Part shown: one piece after another, positions 11,500 to 19,323 of the stretch
Layout of the letters: each line of letters starts with the position of its first letter
Numbering within the stretch: position 1 is the stretch's first letter
DNA from: Pseudomonadota bacterium
GTDB lineage: Bacteria > Pseudomonadota > Gammaproteobacteria > Burkholderiales > Burkholderiaceae_C
Length of the DNA stretch: 64,000 bases
NCBI GenBank assembly: GCA_963205335.1
Contig: CAUJIM010000019.1
Coordinates: 38,692 to 102,691 of the forward strand
Direction: 5' to 3'
Position numbers and translations under genes: made by a program
Notes under the pieces: model-generated
Seen by the model: the letters and a program-made list of their open reading frames with translations, nothing else
The model's database searches: none
Told to the model about the DNA's origin: nothing

Positions 11500-12576
11500 T
11501 CATCTGAGCCGTTCCGACTTCTGGAACGTCTTCTGCCGCCTGAACATGCCGCGGCGGTAGAACGGAAAGAGCTGCAGCCAGGCGCGCACCTTGAGCCAGC
11601 GCCCGTAGATGCCCAGCGGCTCGAACATCACGAAGACGATCAGCACCGCGCCGTAGACGAAGGCCTGCAGGCCCGGTGCCTGGCCGATGGCCGCGGGCAG
11701 CGCGTCCTTGGACAGGCTGATGAGCTGCGGCATGAAGATCAGGAACATGGCGCCGAGGAAGGCGCCGTGCACCGAGCCCAGGCCGCCGATCACGATCATC
11801 AGGAGCAGGTCGATGGACTGCACGATGTCGAACTGCTCGGGCGTGATGAACTGCAGCTTGTGCCCGTACAGCGCCCCGGCGATGCCCGCCAGCGCCGCCG
11901 AGAGCGCGAACGACAGTGTCTTGTACCAGGCGAGGTGGATGCCCATGCTCTGCGCCGAGATCTCCGAATCGCGGATCGCGACGAAGGCGCGGCCCGTGGG
12001 TGCGCGCAGCAGGTTGAGGATGGCCAGGGTGCAGACCACGGTGACCGCCAGGCAGAGGAAGTAGAACGCCGTCGACGACTCGAAGGCGAAGCCCGCGATC
12101 TGCGGCGGCTGCAGGAACATGCCCTTGTTGCCGCCCGTGACCGAGACCCAGCGGGCGAAGATCTCCTCGACGATGAAGCCGAACGCCAGCGTCGCGATGG
12201 CGAGGTAAATGCCCTTGACGCGCAGCGCGGGCAGTCCGACGACGATGCCCGCCGCCGCCGAGAGCAGCGCCGCGCACGCCAGCGCCGCGAGGAACGGCCA
12301 GCCCATGCCGGTGAGCAGCGCCTGGGTGTACGCGCCCACGCCGAGGAACGCCGCGTGCCCGAGCGAGAACTGCCCGGTGTAGCCCGCCAGCAGCATCAGG
12401 CCCAGGCCGGCGATGCCGTAGATCAGCACGAAGGTGAGCTGCGCCAGCCAGTACTCGGGCAGCAGCCACGGCGCCGCCGGCAGGAGCAGGCACAGCAGCC
12501 CGTACCAGAACAGGTGCCCGCCGTGCCTGGCCAGGCGGATGTCCTGCGCGTAGCTGGTCTTGAAGATGAAACGCAT
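11500..12576 (-). CDS. livM: Branched-chain-type ABC transporter permease LivM
   Basis: 358 residues and about nine to ten hydrophobic helices. The LivM hallmark GLGLMLLAGYTGQFSLGHAAFLGVGAYT is seen near residue 60, and GGLGSVHGAFLGAMFLI near 270. It forms the membrane channel with LivH. Its ATG at 12576 lies nine bases after the livH stop. A charged C-terminal tail (RRGMFRRQKTFQKSERLR) faces the cytoplasm. Confidence 0.93.
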   Translation of the reverse strand: MRFIFKTSYAQDIRLARHGGHLFWYGLLCLLLPAAPWLLPEYWLAQLTFVLIYGIAGLGLMLLAGYTGQFSLGHAAFLGVGAYTQALLTGMGWPFLAALACAALLSAAAGIVVGLPALRVKGIYLAIATLAFGFIVEEIFARWVSVTGGNKGMFLQPPQIAGFAFESSTAFYFLCLAVTVVCTLAILNLLRAPTGRAFVAIRDSEISAQSMGIHLAWYKTLSFALSAALAGIAGALYGHKLQFITPEQFDIVQSIDLLLMIVIGGLGSVHGAFLGAMFLIFMPQLISLSKDALPAAIGQAPGLQAFVYGAVLIVFVMFEPLGIYGRWLKVRAWLQLFPFYRRGMFRRQKTFQKSERLR

Positions 12577-12585
12577 GCGCCGGCC

Positions 12586-13461
12586 TCACACCCTCTTCAC
12601 GAGCCGTTCGCCGAACAGCCCGTTGGGCCTGACCATCAGCATGATGAGCACGACCACGTAGGCCGCCACGTCCTTGAAGCCTTCGGGCAGGTAGAAGCCC
12701 GAGAGCGATTCGATGGTGCCGATCACCAGCCCGCCGACGATCGCCCCCGGCAGGCTGCCGAAGCCGCCGACCACCGCTGCCGGAAACGCCTTCAGGCCGA
12801 TGAAGCCCATGTTGGCGTGCACGAAGGTGATGGGCGCGAGCAGCAGCCCGGCGACCGCCGCCACCATGGCCGCGAGCGCCCACGCCAGGCCGTTGATGCG
12901 CTGCACCGGGATGCCCATGTACCAGGCCGCGAGCTGGTTCTGCGAGGCCGCCTGCATCGCCACGCCCAGGCGCGTGTAGCGGAACATCGCGAACAGCAGC
13001 GCGCACAGCAGCGTGGTGACCGCGATCACCGCGATCTGCTCGGCGCCCACGACGAGGCCGCCCAGGTTCAGCGTGACGTCCTTGTACGGCACTTCGAGCG
13101 CGTGCGTCTCGGTGCCGAGGTTGGGGATCATCGTGACCAGCCCGCGCAGCAGGTAGCCGATGCCGATGGTGAGCATGACGATGGAGAACGCCGGCTGCCC
13201 CAGCACCGGGCGGATGACCACGCGCTCGAGCAGCAGGCCCAGCAGCGCCATGGCGGCGATGCTCGCGAGCACCGCCAGCCAGAACGGGAAATCGAGGAAG
13301 GACATCACCGCCAGGCCGATGAAGGCGCCCACCATCATCAGCTCGCCCTGCGCGAAGCTGACGATCTCGGTCGCCTTGTAGATCAGCACGAAGCCCAGCG
13401 CGATCAGGCCGTAGATGCAGCCTTGCGCGATGCCGCTGATCAGGAGCTGGATGAATTGCAC
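12586..13461 (-). CDS. livH: Branched-chain-type ABC transporter permease LivH
   Basis: 291 residues, typical LivH length, with about eight helices. Family landmarks are GCIYGLIALGFVLIYKAT near the N-terminus and KAFPAAVVGGFGSLPGAIVGG in the second half. The start is a GTG at 13461. It is the first gene of the livH-livM-livG-livF-ligase-livK unit. A perfect CAAAGCA-CC-TGCTTTG palindrome lies 34-49 bases upstream, in the position of an operator. Confidence 0.93.
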   Translation of the reverse strand: MQFIQLLISGIAQGCIYGLIALGFVLIYKATEIVSFAQGELMMVGAFIGLAVMSFLDFPFWLAVLASIAAMALLGLLLERVVIRPVLGQPAFSIVMLTIGIGYLLRGLVTMIPNLGTETHALEVPYKDVTLNLGGLVVGAEQIAVIAVTTLLCALLFAMFRYTRLGVAMQAASQNQLAAWYMGIPVQRINGLAWALAAMVAAVAGLLLAPITFVHANMGFIGLKAFPAAVVGGFGSLPGAIVGGLVIGTIESLSGFYLPEGFKDVAAYVVVLIMLMVRPNGLFGERLVKRV

Positions 13462-13486
13462 CGATGGGGTTCCGAGCGGGTTCCGC

Positions 13487-13516
13487 GATTTTTACAAAGC
13501 ACCTGCTTTGGATAAA
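13487..13516. promoter_or_regulatory. Candidate operator: perfect 7-2-7 palindrome upstream of livH
   Basis: CAAAGCA-CC-TGCTTTG (13495-13510) is a perfect interrupted palindrome preceded by GATTTTTA. The same arrangement occurs before the acyl-CoA dehydrogenase gene (6518-6549). The pair suggests one regulator, probably of TetR type, that controls uptake and beta-oxidation together. The site is in the divergent region between livH and a thioesterase gene. Confidence 0.5.
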
Positions 13517-13575
13517 TGCGGATAATGCCTGCTCGCCCATCGACGCGCACCGCGTAATAACCCTGAGGGTTTGAA

Positions 13576-13620
13576 TGAAAATTGGCGTTTGCGCTTGCGC
13601 AGCAAGCGCCAGAAGCTATT
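13576..13620. repeat. Family-A dispersed repeat upstream of the thioesterase gene
   Basis: Diverged copy with GCGCTTGCGCAGCAAGCGCC followed by AGAAGCTATTGAATG. It lies in the 220-base gap between livH and the thioesterase gene at 13682. Confidence 0.6.
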
Positions 13621-13681
13621 GAATGAAGAGCAGACCCGTTCCGTGCACGCCGTGCACCCCCGCTTCCCGGACCTCGCCCCC

Positions 13682-14161
13682 ATGACACCAGCCGCCGTGC
13701 CCGCCGTTTTCGCGCCCGAATTCCTCGCCCTGCTGCGCGAACTGTTCGAGGAGAAGATCGTCTTCAACCAGCAGCTGGGCCTGAAGATCGCCGCGGTCGC
13801 GCCCGACGCGGTCGCGGGCCGCATCGCGATGCGGCCCGAGCTGGTCGGCCACTTCGCCTACAACCGCCTGCACGGCGGCGTGATCAGCGCCGGGCTGGAC
13901 TCGATGGGAGGCCTGGCCGTCATGGCGGCGATGGCCGCCAGGCACATGGACAAGCCGCCGCAGGAGCAGCTCAGGTATTTCGCCAGGCTGGGCACCATCG
14001 ACCTGCGCATCGACTACCTGCGCCCCGCGATCGGCGAGCACTTCGACCTGCACGCCCGGGTGCTGCGCCTGGGCTCGCGCGTGGCCAGCACGCGCATGGA
14101 GTTCCTGGGGGCCAGGGGCGAATTGCTCGCCACCGGCACGGGGGCCTACATCGTCTCCTGA
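13682..14161 (+). CDS. Hotdog-fold thioesterase family protein (PaaI/YiiD-like)
   Basis: 159 residues. The hotdog signature HFAYNRLHGGVISAGLDSMGG (about residues 59-79) followed by a beta-rich half with TIDLRIDYLRPA is typical of PaaI-like acyl-CoA thioesterases, which hydrolyse acyl-CoA to free acid and CoA. ATG 13682 is preferred to the frame's earlier ATG at 13571, because the intervening codons are a family-A repeat. The gene is convergent with the YciA-like thioesterase gene, 10 bases away, and divergent from livH. The substrate is unknown. Confidence 0.82.
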   Translation: MTPAAVPAVFAPEFLALLRELFEEKIVFNQQLGLKIAAVAPDAVAGRIAMRPELVGHFAYNRLHGGVISAGLDSMGGLAVMAAMAARHMDKPPQEQLRYFARLGTIDLRIDYLRPAIGEHFDLHARVLRLGSRVASTRMEFLGARGELLATGTGAYIVS

Positions 14162-14171
14162 ACCCGGTCCG

Positions 14172-14585
14172 TCAGGCCGCCTGCGGCAGCACGCGCGGCT
14201 GGCCCTCGTCGTCGATCGCCACGTAGGTCAGGCGCGCCTCGGTCACCTTGACGTACTGGCCCTGCGCGCGGATGCGCTCGGCGAACACCTCCACCTGCAC
14301 CGTGATCGAGGTGCGGCCCACGCGCAGCACGGTCGAGTAGAACGACAGCAGGTCGCCCACGCGCACCGGCTGCTTGAAGATGAATTCGTTCACCGCCACG
14401 GTGGCGATGCGCCCCTGCGCGATGCGCGCGCACAGCACCGAGCCGGCCAGGTCCACCTGCGACATGACCCAGCCGCCGAAGATGTCGCCGTTGCCGTTGG
14501 TGTCGCTGGGCAGCGGGATGACCTTGAGCACCAGCTCCTTGTCGGTGGGCAATTGGGTGTGGATGTCGGCATCGTTTTGCGGCAT
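14172..14585 (-). CDS. Acyl-CoA thioesterase, YciA/BFIT type
   Basis: 137 residues, a single hotdog domain. The conserved stretch PSDTNGNGDIFGGWVMSQVD (about residues 26-45) carries the catalytic aspartate of YciA-type enzymes, which hydrolyse a broad range of acyl-CoA thioesters. EFIFKQPVRVGDL follows at the expected distance. ATG 14585 is chosen over a TTG two codons earlier. It is convergent with the other thioesterase and divergent from the ABC exporter gene, 41 bases apart. Confidence 0.9.
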   Translation of the reverse strand: MPQNDADIHTQLPTDKELVLKVIPLPSDTNGNGDIFGGWVMSQVDLAGSVLCARIAQGRIATVAVNEFIFKQPVRVGDLLSFYSTVLRVGRTSITVQVEVFAERIRAQGQYVKVTEARLTYVAIDDEGQPRVLPQAA

Positions 14586-14626
14586 GGGCAAGAATCCCCT
14601 GTTTTCTGACCCAGGGATTGTCCTTC

Positions 14627-16528
14627 ATGCGCCACCGAGGCGGCTCCGGCCACATCGATCTTCCAGACGCACCGCGCCAGGTGTCCGACTGGCAAACGCT
14701 CTCCCGCCTCGTGCCCTATCTATGGGAGTACAAGTGGCGCGTGGTCGCGGCCATCGCCTTCATGGTCGCGGCCAAGCTGGCCAACGTCGGCGTGCCGCTG
14801 CTGCTCAAGGACCTGATCGACGCGATGGACGTCAAGGGCGGCAGCGCGGCCGCGCTGCTCGTCGTGCCCGTGGGCCTGCTGCTGGCCTACGGCGGCCTGC
14901 GGCTCGTGACCTCGATCTGCAACGAGCTGCGCGAGCTGGTCTTCGCCAAGGCGACGCACGGCGCGGCGCGCTCGATCGCGCTGGCCACCTTCAACCACCT
15001 GCACGGCCTGAGCCTGCGCTTTCACCTGGAGCGCCAGACCGGCGGCATGACGCGCGACATCGAGCGCGGCGTGCGCGGCATCGAGTCCATGGTGTCGTTC
15101 GCGCTGTTCAACATCGTCGCCACGCTGATCGAGGTGCTGCTGGTGCTGGGCGTGCTGGGGGCGAAGTTCGACTGGCGCTTCGTCGCCGTCACGCTCACGG
15201 CGCTGGCGCTCTACATCGTCTTCACCGTGCTCGTGACCGAGTGGCGCATCGAGTTCCGCCGCCAGGCCAACCAGTTCGATTCGGCCGCGCACACCAGGGC
15301 GATCGACTCGCTGCTCAACTACGAGACCGTCAAGTACTTCAACAACGAAGCCTTCGAGGCCGGCCGCTACGACGAGAGCCTGGAGCGCTTTCGCCTGGCG
15401 CAGCTCAAGAGCCGCTCGTCGCTGGCGCTGCTCAACAGCGGCCAGCAGTTCATCATCGCGGTCGGCCTCGTGGCCATGCTGTGGCTCGCCACGCAGGGGG
15501 TGGTGCAGGGGCGGCTGACGCTCGGCGATCTGGTCATGGTCAACGCCTTCATGATCCAGATCTACATCCCGCTCAACTTCCTCGGCGTGATCTACCGCGA
15601 GATCAAGCAGAACCTGACCGACCTCTCGCGCATGTTCGTGCTCATGGACAAGGAGCGCGAGGTGGCCGACGCGCCCGGTGCGCGCGAGCTCGCGGGGCTG
15701 GAGGCGCCGGTCGTGCGCTTCGAGGACGTGCACTTCGCCTACTCGCCCGACCGCCCCATCCTGCAAGGCGTGAGCTTCGAGATCCCGGCGGGCAAGACCG
15801 TGGCCGTCGTCGGCCCCTCGGGCGCGGGCAAGAGCACGCTGGCGCGCCTGCTCTACCGCTTCTACGACGTCGGAATCGAGCCCCCACGCTCGCCCGCTGC
15901 GCGTGGCTCGCTGCCCCCCGAGGGGGCCGTCGCCGACTTGGGGCGGCCCGGCGTCGGCGGGCGCATCACCATCGCCGGGCAGGACATCCGCACGGTGACG
16001 CAGCACAGCCTGCGCCGCGCCATCGGCATCGTGCCGCAGGACACCGTGCTGTTCAACGACACCGTGGCCTACAACATCGCCTACGGCCGCACCGGCGCCA
16101 GCCCGCAGGAGGTGGAGCAGGCCGCGCGCGCGGCGCACATCCACGACTTCATCGCCTCCACCCCGCAGGGCTACCAGGCCATGGTGGGCGAGCGCGGCCT
16201 GAAGCTCTCGGGCGGCGAGAAGCAGCGCGTGGCCATCGCCCGCACGCTGCTCAAGAACCCGCCCATCCTGATCTTCGACGAGGCCACCAGCGCGCTCGAC
16301 TCGGCCAACGAGCGCGCCATCCAGGCCGAGCTGCGCCAGGTGGCCCAGGGCAAGACCACGCTGGTGATCGCGCACCGCCTCTCCACCGTGGTCGACGCGC
16401 ACGAGATCCTGGTGATGGAGCACGGCCGCATCGTCGAGCGCGGCACGCACGCCCGGCTGCTGGCCGCCGGTGGGCGCTACGCGGGGATGTGGGCCTTGCA
16501 GCGGAATACAGAAGAAAAAGAGCCGTAG
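14627..16528 (+). CDS. Atm1/HMT1-type ABC exporter with an in-frame repeat insertion in its ATPase domain
   Basis: 633 residues: six-helix exporter domain (about 35-330) and nucleotide-binding domain (about 360-630). The motif RFHLERQTGGMTRDIERG and ETVKYFNNE are typical of the Atm1/ABCB7 group, which exports glutathione-linked sulfur or metal compounds. Walker A is GPSGAGKST (396-404), signature LSGGEKQR, Walker B ILIFDEATSALD. Between FYDV and GGRITI, a normally continuous stretch, lie 28 extra residues encoded by 15874-15957, a GC-rich repeat element flanked by the direct repeat CGTCGG. Whether the ATPase tolerates this insertion is unknown. ATG 14627 is preferred to TTG 14618. Confidence 0.88.
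   Translation: MRHRGGSGHIDLPDAPRQVSDWQTLSRLVPYLWEYKWRVVAAIAFMVAAKLANVGVPLLLKDLIDAMDVKGGSAAALLVVPVGLLLAYGGLRLVTSICNELRELVFAKATHGAARSIALATFNHLHGLSLRFHLERQTGGMTRDIERGVRGIESMVSFALFNIVATLIEVLLVLGVLGAKFDWRFVAVTLTALALYIVFTVLVTEWRIEFRRQANQFDSAAHTRAIDSLLNYETVKYFNNEAFEAGRYDESLERFRLAQLKSRSSLALLNSGQQFIIAVGLVAMLWLATQGVVQGRLTLGDLVMVNAFMIQIYIPLNFLGVIYREIKQNLTDLSRMFVLMDKEREVADAPGARELAGLEAPVVRFEDVHFAYSPDRPILQGVSFEIPAGKTVAVVGPSGAGKSTLARLLYRFYDVGIEPPRSPAARGSLPPEGAVADLGRPGVGGRITIAGQDIRTVTQHSLRRAIGIVPQDTVLFNDTVAYNIAYGRTGASPQEVEQAARAAHIHDFIASTPQGYQAMVGERGLKLSGGEKQRVAIARTLLKNPPILIFDEATSALDSANERAIQAELRQVAQGKTTLVIAHRLSTVVDAHEILVMEHGRIVERGTHARLLAAGGRYAGMWALQRNTEEKEP
15868..15957. repeat. 84-bp repeat insertion inside the ABC exporter gene, 6-bp direct repeats
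   Basis: CGTCGG occurs at 15868-15873 and again at 15952-15957. Removing 84 bases restores the canonical FYDVGGRITI junction in frame. The inserted DNA contains the palindromic CCCCCCGAGGGGGCC core and CCCCCACGCTCGCCCGCTGC, a style of sequence usually found between genes in Comamonadaceae. Confidence 0.7.
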
Positions 16529-16575
16529 CACTTTTCTGTCAAGCGCTGGAAGCTATTTTTTTCGAAGCGCTAAGC
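16528..16575. repeat. Family-A dispersed repeat between convergent genes
   Basis: Copy with CAAGCGCTGGAAGCTATTTT and a trailing AGCGCT. It starts at the stop codon of the ABC exporter gene and lies before the convergent hydrolase gene. The T-run after the stem could help end transcription in the plus direction. Confidence 0.65.
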
Positions 16576-16593
16576 ACCTGCGCCGCAGGATGG

Positions 16594-17412
16594 TCAGTCG
16601 GCCAGCGTCGCCCAGCGCGTGAGCGCGGTGCCGGGGGCGCGCAGGGCTTCCAGGATAGAGAAATGGTGCTCCCCGGGCATTTCCAGCGCGCGCGCCGTGG
16701 CGCCCAGGCCGGTCCACACATTGGCCAGCAAATGGGTCTGGCGCCTGAGTTCGGGCAGCTCGTCGGCCCCCACGATGCACAGCAGGTCGCCCGCCAGGTC
16801 CGGCGCGAGCAGGGCCGGCGAGAGCGCGGCCGCGCGGGCCTCGTCCAGGCCCAGCGCGCGGTTCAGCGCCTCGGTACGGGCGATCGGCCGCAGGTCGTGC
16901 AGGCCGGAGATGGACAGCACGCGGCGGATGCGCTGGCGCACGGCGGCCGGCAGCGCGCTGCCGCGCACCATCGGGTGGGTGGCGTGGTGGCCGCCGGCCG
17001 AATGGCCGGCCAGCACCAGCGGACCGGCGGCATGCCCGGCCACCGCCGTGATGCCGCGGACCACCGACTGCATCTGCGCCTCCAGCGTCACGTCGGGGCA
17101 CAGCGGGTATTCGACGAACGCCACGCGCCAGCCGCGGGCCAGCGGCCCGGCTGCGTACTGGTGGTTGTCCTCGCGCGAGACCGCCTGCCAGTAGCCGCCG
17201 TGGATGAAGACCAGCGTGCCGCGCGCGTCCTGCCCGGGCGCATAGAGATCGAACACCTCCCGGGCATGCCCGCCGTAGGGAATGGCCGCGCTGAGGCGGC
17301 TGGCATGCGCCGCGCGAAACGCCGCGGCGTCCCGGTGCCAGTCGGCCAGCCAGGCCGCCGAGCCGGCGACCGCGCCCCGGTTGTCGTAGGCTGTGTCCCA
17401 AGAATTGCCCAT
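16594..17412 (-). CDS. Alpha/beta hydrolase, kynurenine formamidase-like
   Basis: 272 residues. HGGYW (71-75) is the oxyanion motif of the kynurenine formamidase/BD-FAE branch of alpha/beta hydrolases; GHSAGG (136-141) carries the nucleophile Ser138; EMPGEHHFSIL near residue 245 carries the likely catalytic His. Such enzymes hydrolyse N-formylkynurenine or related esters. No kynurenine pathway gene is nearby, so the substrate stays open. It is convergent with the ABC exporter gene and lies 161 bases downstream of the damaged GMC gene on the same strand. Confidence 0.8.
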   Translation of the reverse strand: MGNSWDTAYDNRGAVAGSAAWLADWHRDAAAFRAAHASRLSAAIPYGGHAREVFDLYAPGQDARGTLVFIHGGYWQAVSREDNHQYAAGPLARGWRVAFVEYPLCPDVTLEAQMQSVVRGITAVAGHAAGPLVLAGHSAGGHHATHPMVRGSALPAAVRQRIRRVLSISGLHDLRPIARTEALNRALGLDEARAAALSPALLAPDLAGDLLCIVGADELPELRRQTHLLANVWTGLGATARALEMPGEHHFSILEALRAPGTALTRWATLAD

Positions 17413-17573
17413 GGTCGGATGGTTCAGGAAGTGGTATGCGCCAAGCTTGGCGGAAGGCTGTGCATGCTAGCCGGTATCGGGCCTGGCATCCTCGAAGAGC
17501 GGTGAAGCCCAAATGGGCCGCTATGGTCAACCTGCCGCCGCCGATTGCCGATTGCCGAGTCCGGCAGACCGGC

Positions 17574-19308
17574 CTAGCCGGCGGCGATCAGGTCGGCGGC
17601 CTGTTCTCCGATCAGCGCGCACGTCGGCATGGTGGCCACGGATACGATGCGCGGCATGATGGAACTGTCGGCAATGCGCAGGCCGCGCACGCCGTTGACG
17701 CGCAACTGCGAATCGACCACGGCGTGCCTGTCCTTGCCCATGCGTGCGGTGCCGGAGATATGAAAAAAACGTGGTCGCGCCATCGCGCGCAAGCACTTCC
17801 ATTTCTTTCGTGTTCAGCTTTTTGCCGGGGACGACCTCGCGCTTGATGAAGGGCTTCATCGGTGCGCTGTTGCCGATCTCGCGGCACATCTCGATCGCCT
17901 TTGCGTAGATCCGAACATCGTCTGGATGGCTGAGGAAGTTCGCTTGAATTTCCGGCAGTGCCGACGGGTCGGCCGAACGCAAGGTGAGTACTCCGCGACT
18001 CTTGGGGGCCACGAGCCCCGCGCAGATCGCCCAGGCGTTGCTGGGTACGGCGTAGTCCTTCGCCACCACATCGCTGGCGTACGGCAGTTCGATCTGCACC
18101 AGGTTCATGTCGGGTACCTTGACGGATGAATCGCTCTTCCAGAAACCCGAGCATTCGGCACCCGAGTTGCGGTAGTCCACGGGGACGGGCGACTCCCAGA
18201 TGCAGCCGCCGTGCAGCAGATGGTCCTGGAAGTTGCGACCGACCTCGGGTGAATGCACGTGCCGCCGCACACCAATGGCCTTCAAGGCCTTCTCGTCGCC
18301 AATGCCGCTCAACATGAGCAATTGGGGCGTCCTCACGCCACCGGCGCACAACACGACTTCCCGGCTGGCGCGCACCGTATCCTGGCGGCCGCCACGGCGG
18401 TATTCGATACCGATGGCGCGATCCTTTTCGAAAAATACGCGATCCACGTGGGCACCCGTGAGTACCGTCACGTTGGGCTGCGCCATCACGGGATACAAAT
18501 AGGCGCGCGCCAGGTTGACGCGCTGGCCTTCGCGGATGATGTGGTTCATCAGGGCGAAGCCGCCGTCGCTTTCCTCGCGCTTGCCGTTGAGATCGTCGTA
18601 TACCGTCAGGCCCAGGCTGCGGCATGATTCCAGCATTGCCGGAGCCAGCGGGTGCGGGTTTTGCGACGGCTCTACCCAGACCGGACCGCCTCGGCCGCGA
18701 TAGTGCTCGTCGGCCTTGCCCTGCCAGTTTTCCATGCGCTTGAAGATGGTCAGGGCGCGTTCGTGGCTCCAGCGGGTGTCGCCCGTGGCTTCGACCCAAT
18801 GCGCCCAGTCTTCTTTGTGCGGACGAGCCCAGATGGTGGCGTTGATGCTGCTGCCGCCGCCCACCACGCGCCCCATGTGCTCGCCGATCGCGCGGCCGCG
18901 CGTGCCGGGTGACGCCACGGCCACATCGCCCCAATCGCGTTCGGTGCCCAGGTTGGTGAACCAGAGGCGCGGATCGAGCACGGCCTTGTCGGTATCCCAG
19001 CCACCGGCTTCGAGCACCAGAATGCTGGCACTGGTGTTTTTCGCCAGCCGCCCGACCAGTGCGCAGGCGCCACTAGCTGCGCCACACACGATGTAGTCGT
19101 ATTGCGGCAGGAGTCTGGCAGCCCGTTCCGCCTGGTTGGCGCGGATGGCGTCCAGCTCGTCCGCCCACGTGGCGAGTGCCGCCCCGCCCAAGCCGGCGGC
19201 CGCGGCAAAACGCAGGAAAGTACGGCGGTCGATCTGCACGCGCACCAGCGCCTGCTCCAGTTGCTCGCGCAGCCCGATTTTCGATGGGAGTTCGTGTCGG
19301 ATCATCAT
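17574..19308 (-). pseudogene. GMC-family FAD oxidoreductase, frameshifted before the catalytic histidine
   Basis: The start is well defined (AGGAG before ATG 19308), with a Tat-type signal, RRTFLRFAAAAGLGGAALA (28-46), suggesting periplasmic export. The body follows glucose-methanol-choline oxidoreductases: VLEAGGWDTD, GGGSSINATIWARP and VVLCAGGVRTPQLLMLSGIG. At about 17763-17769 a run of seven T on the coding strand shifts the frame; with six T the sequence continues TFFHISGTARMGKD..., the HxxGTARMG block with the catalytic histidine, and ends at TAG 17574. As sequenced, the product reads about 70 unrelated residues to 17527. The FAD motif is also degenerate (GAASGA instead of GxGxxG). This is either a dying gene or a homopolymer sequencing error. 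Confidence 0.75.
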
Positions 19309-19323
19309 GCTGTGGTCTCCTGG

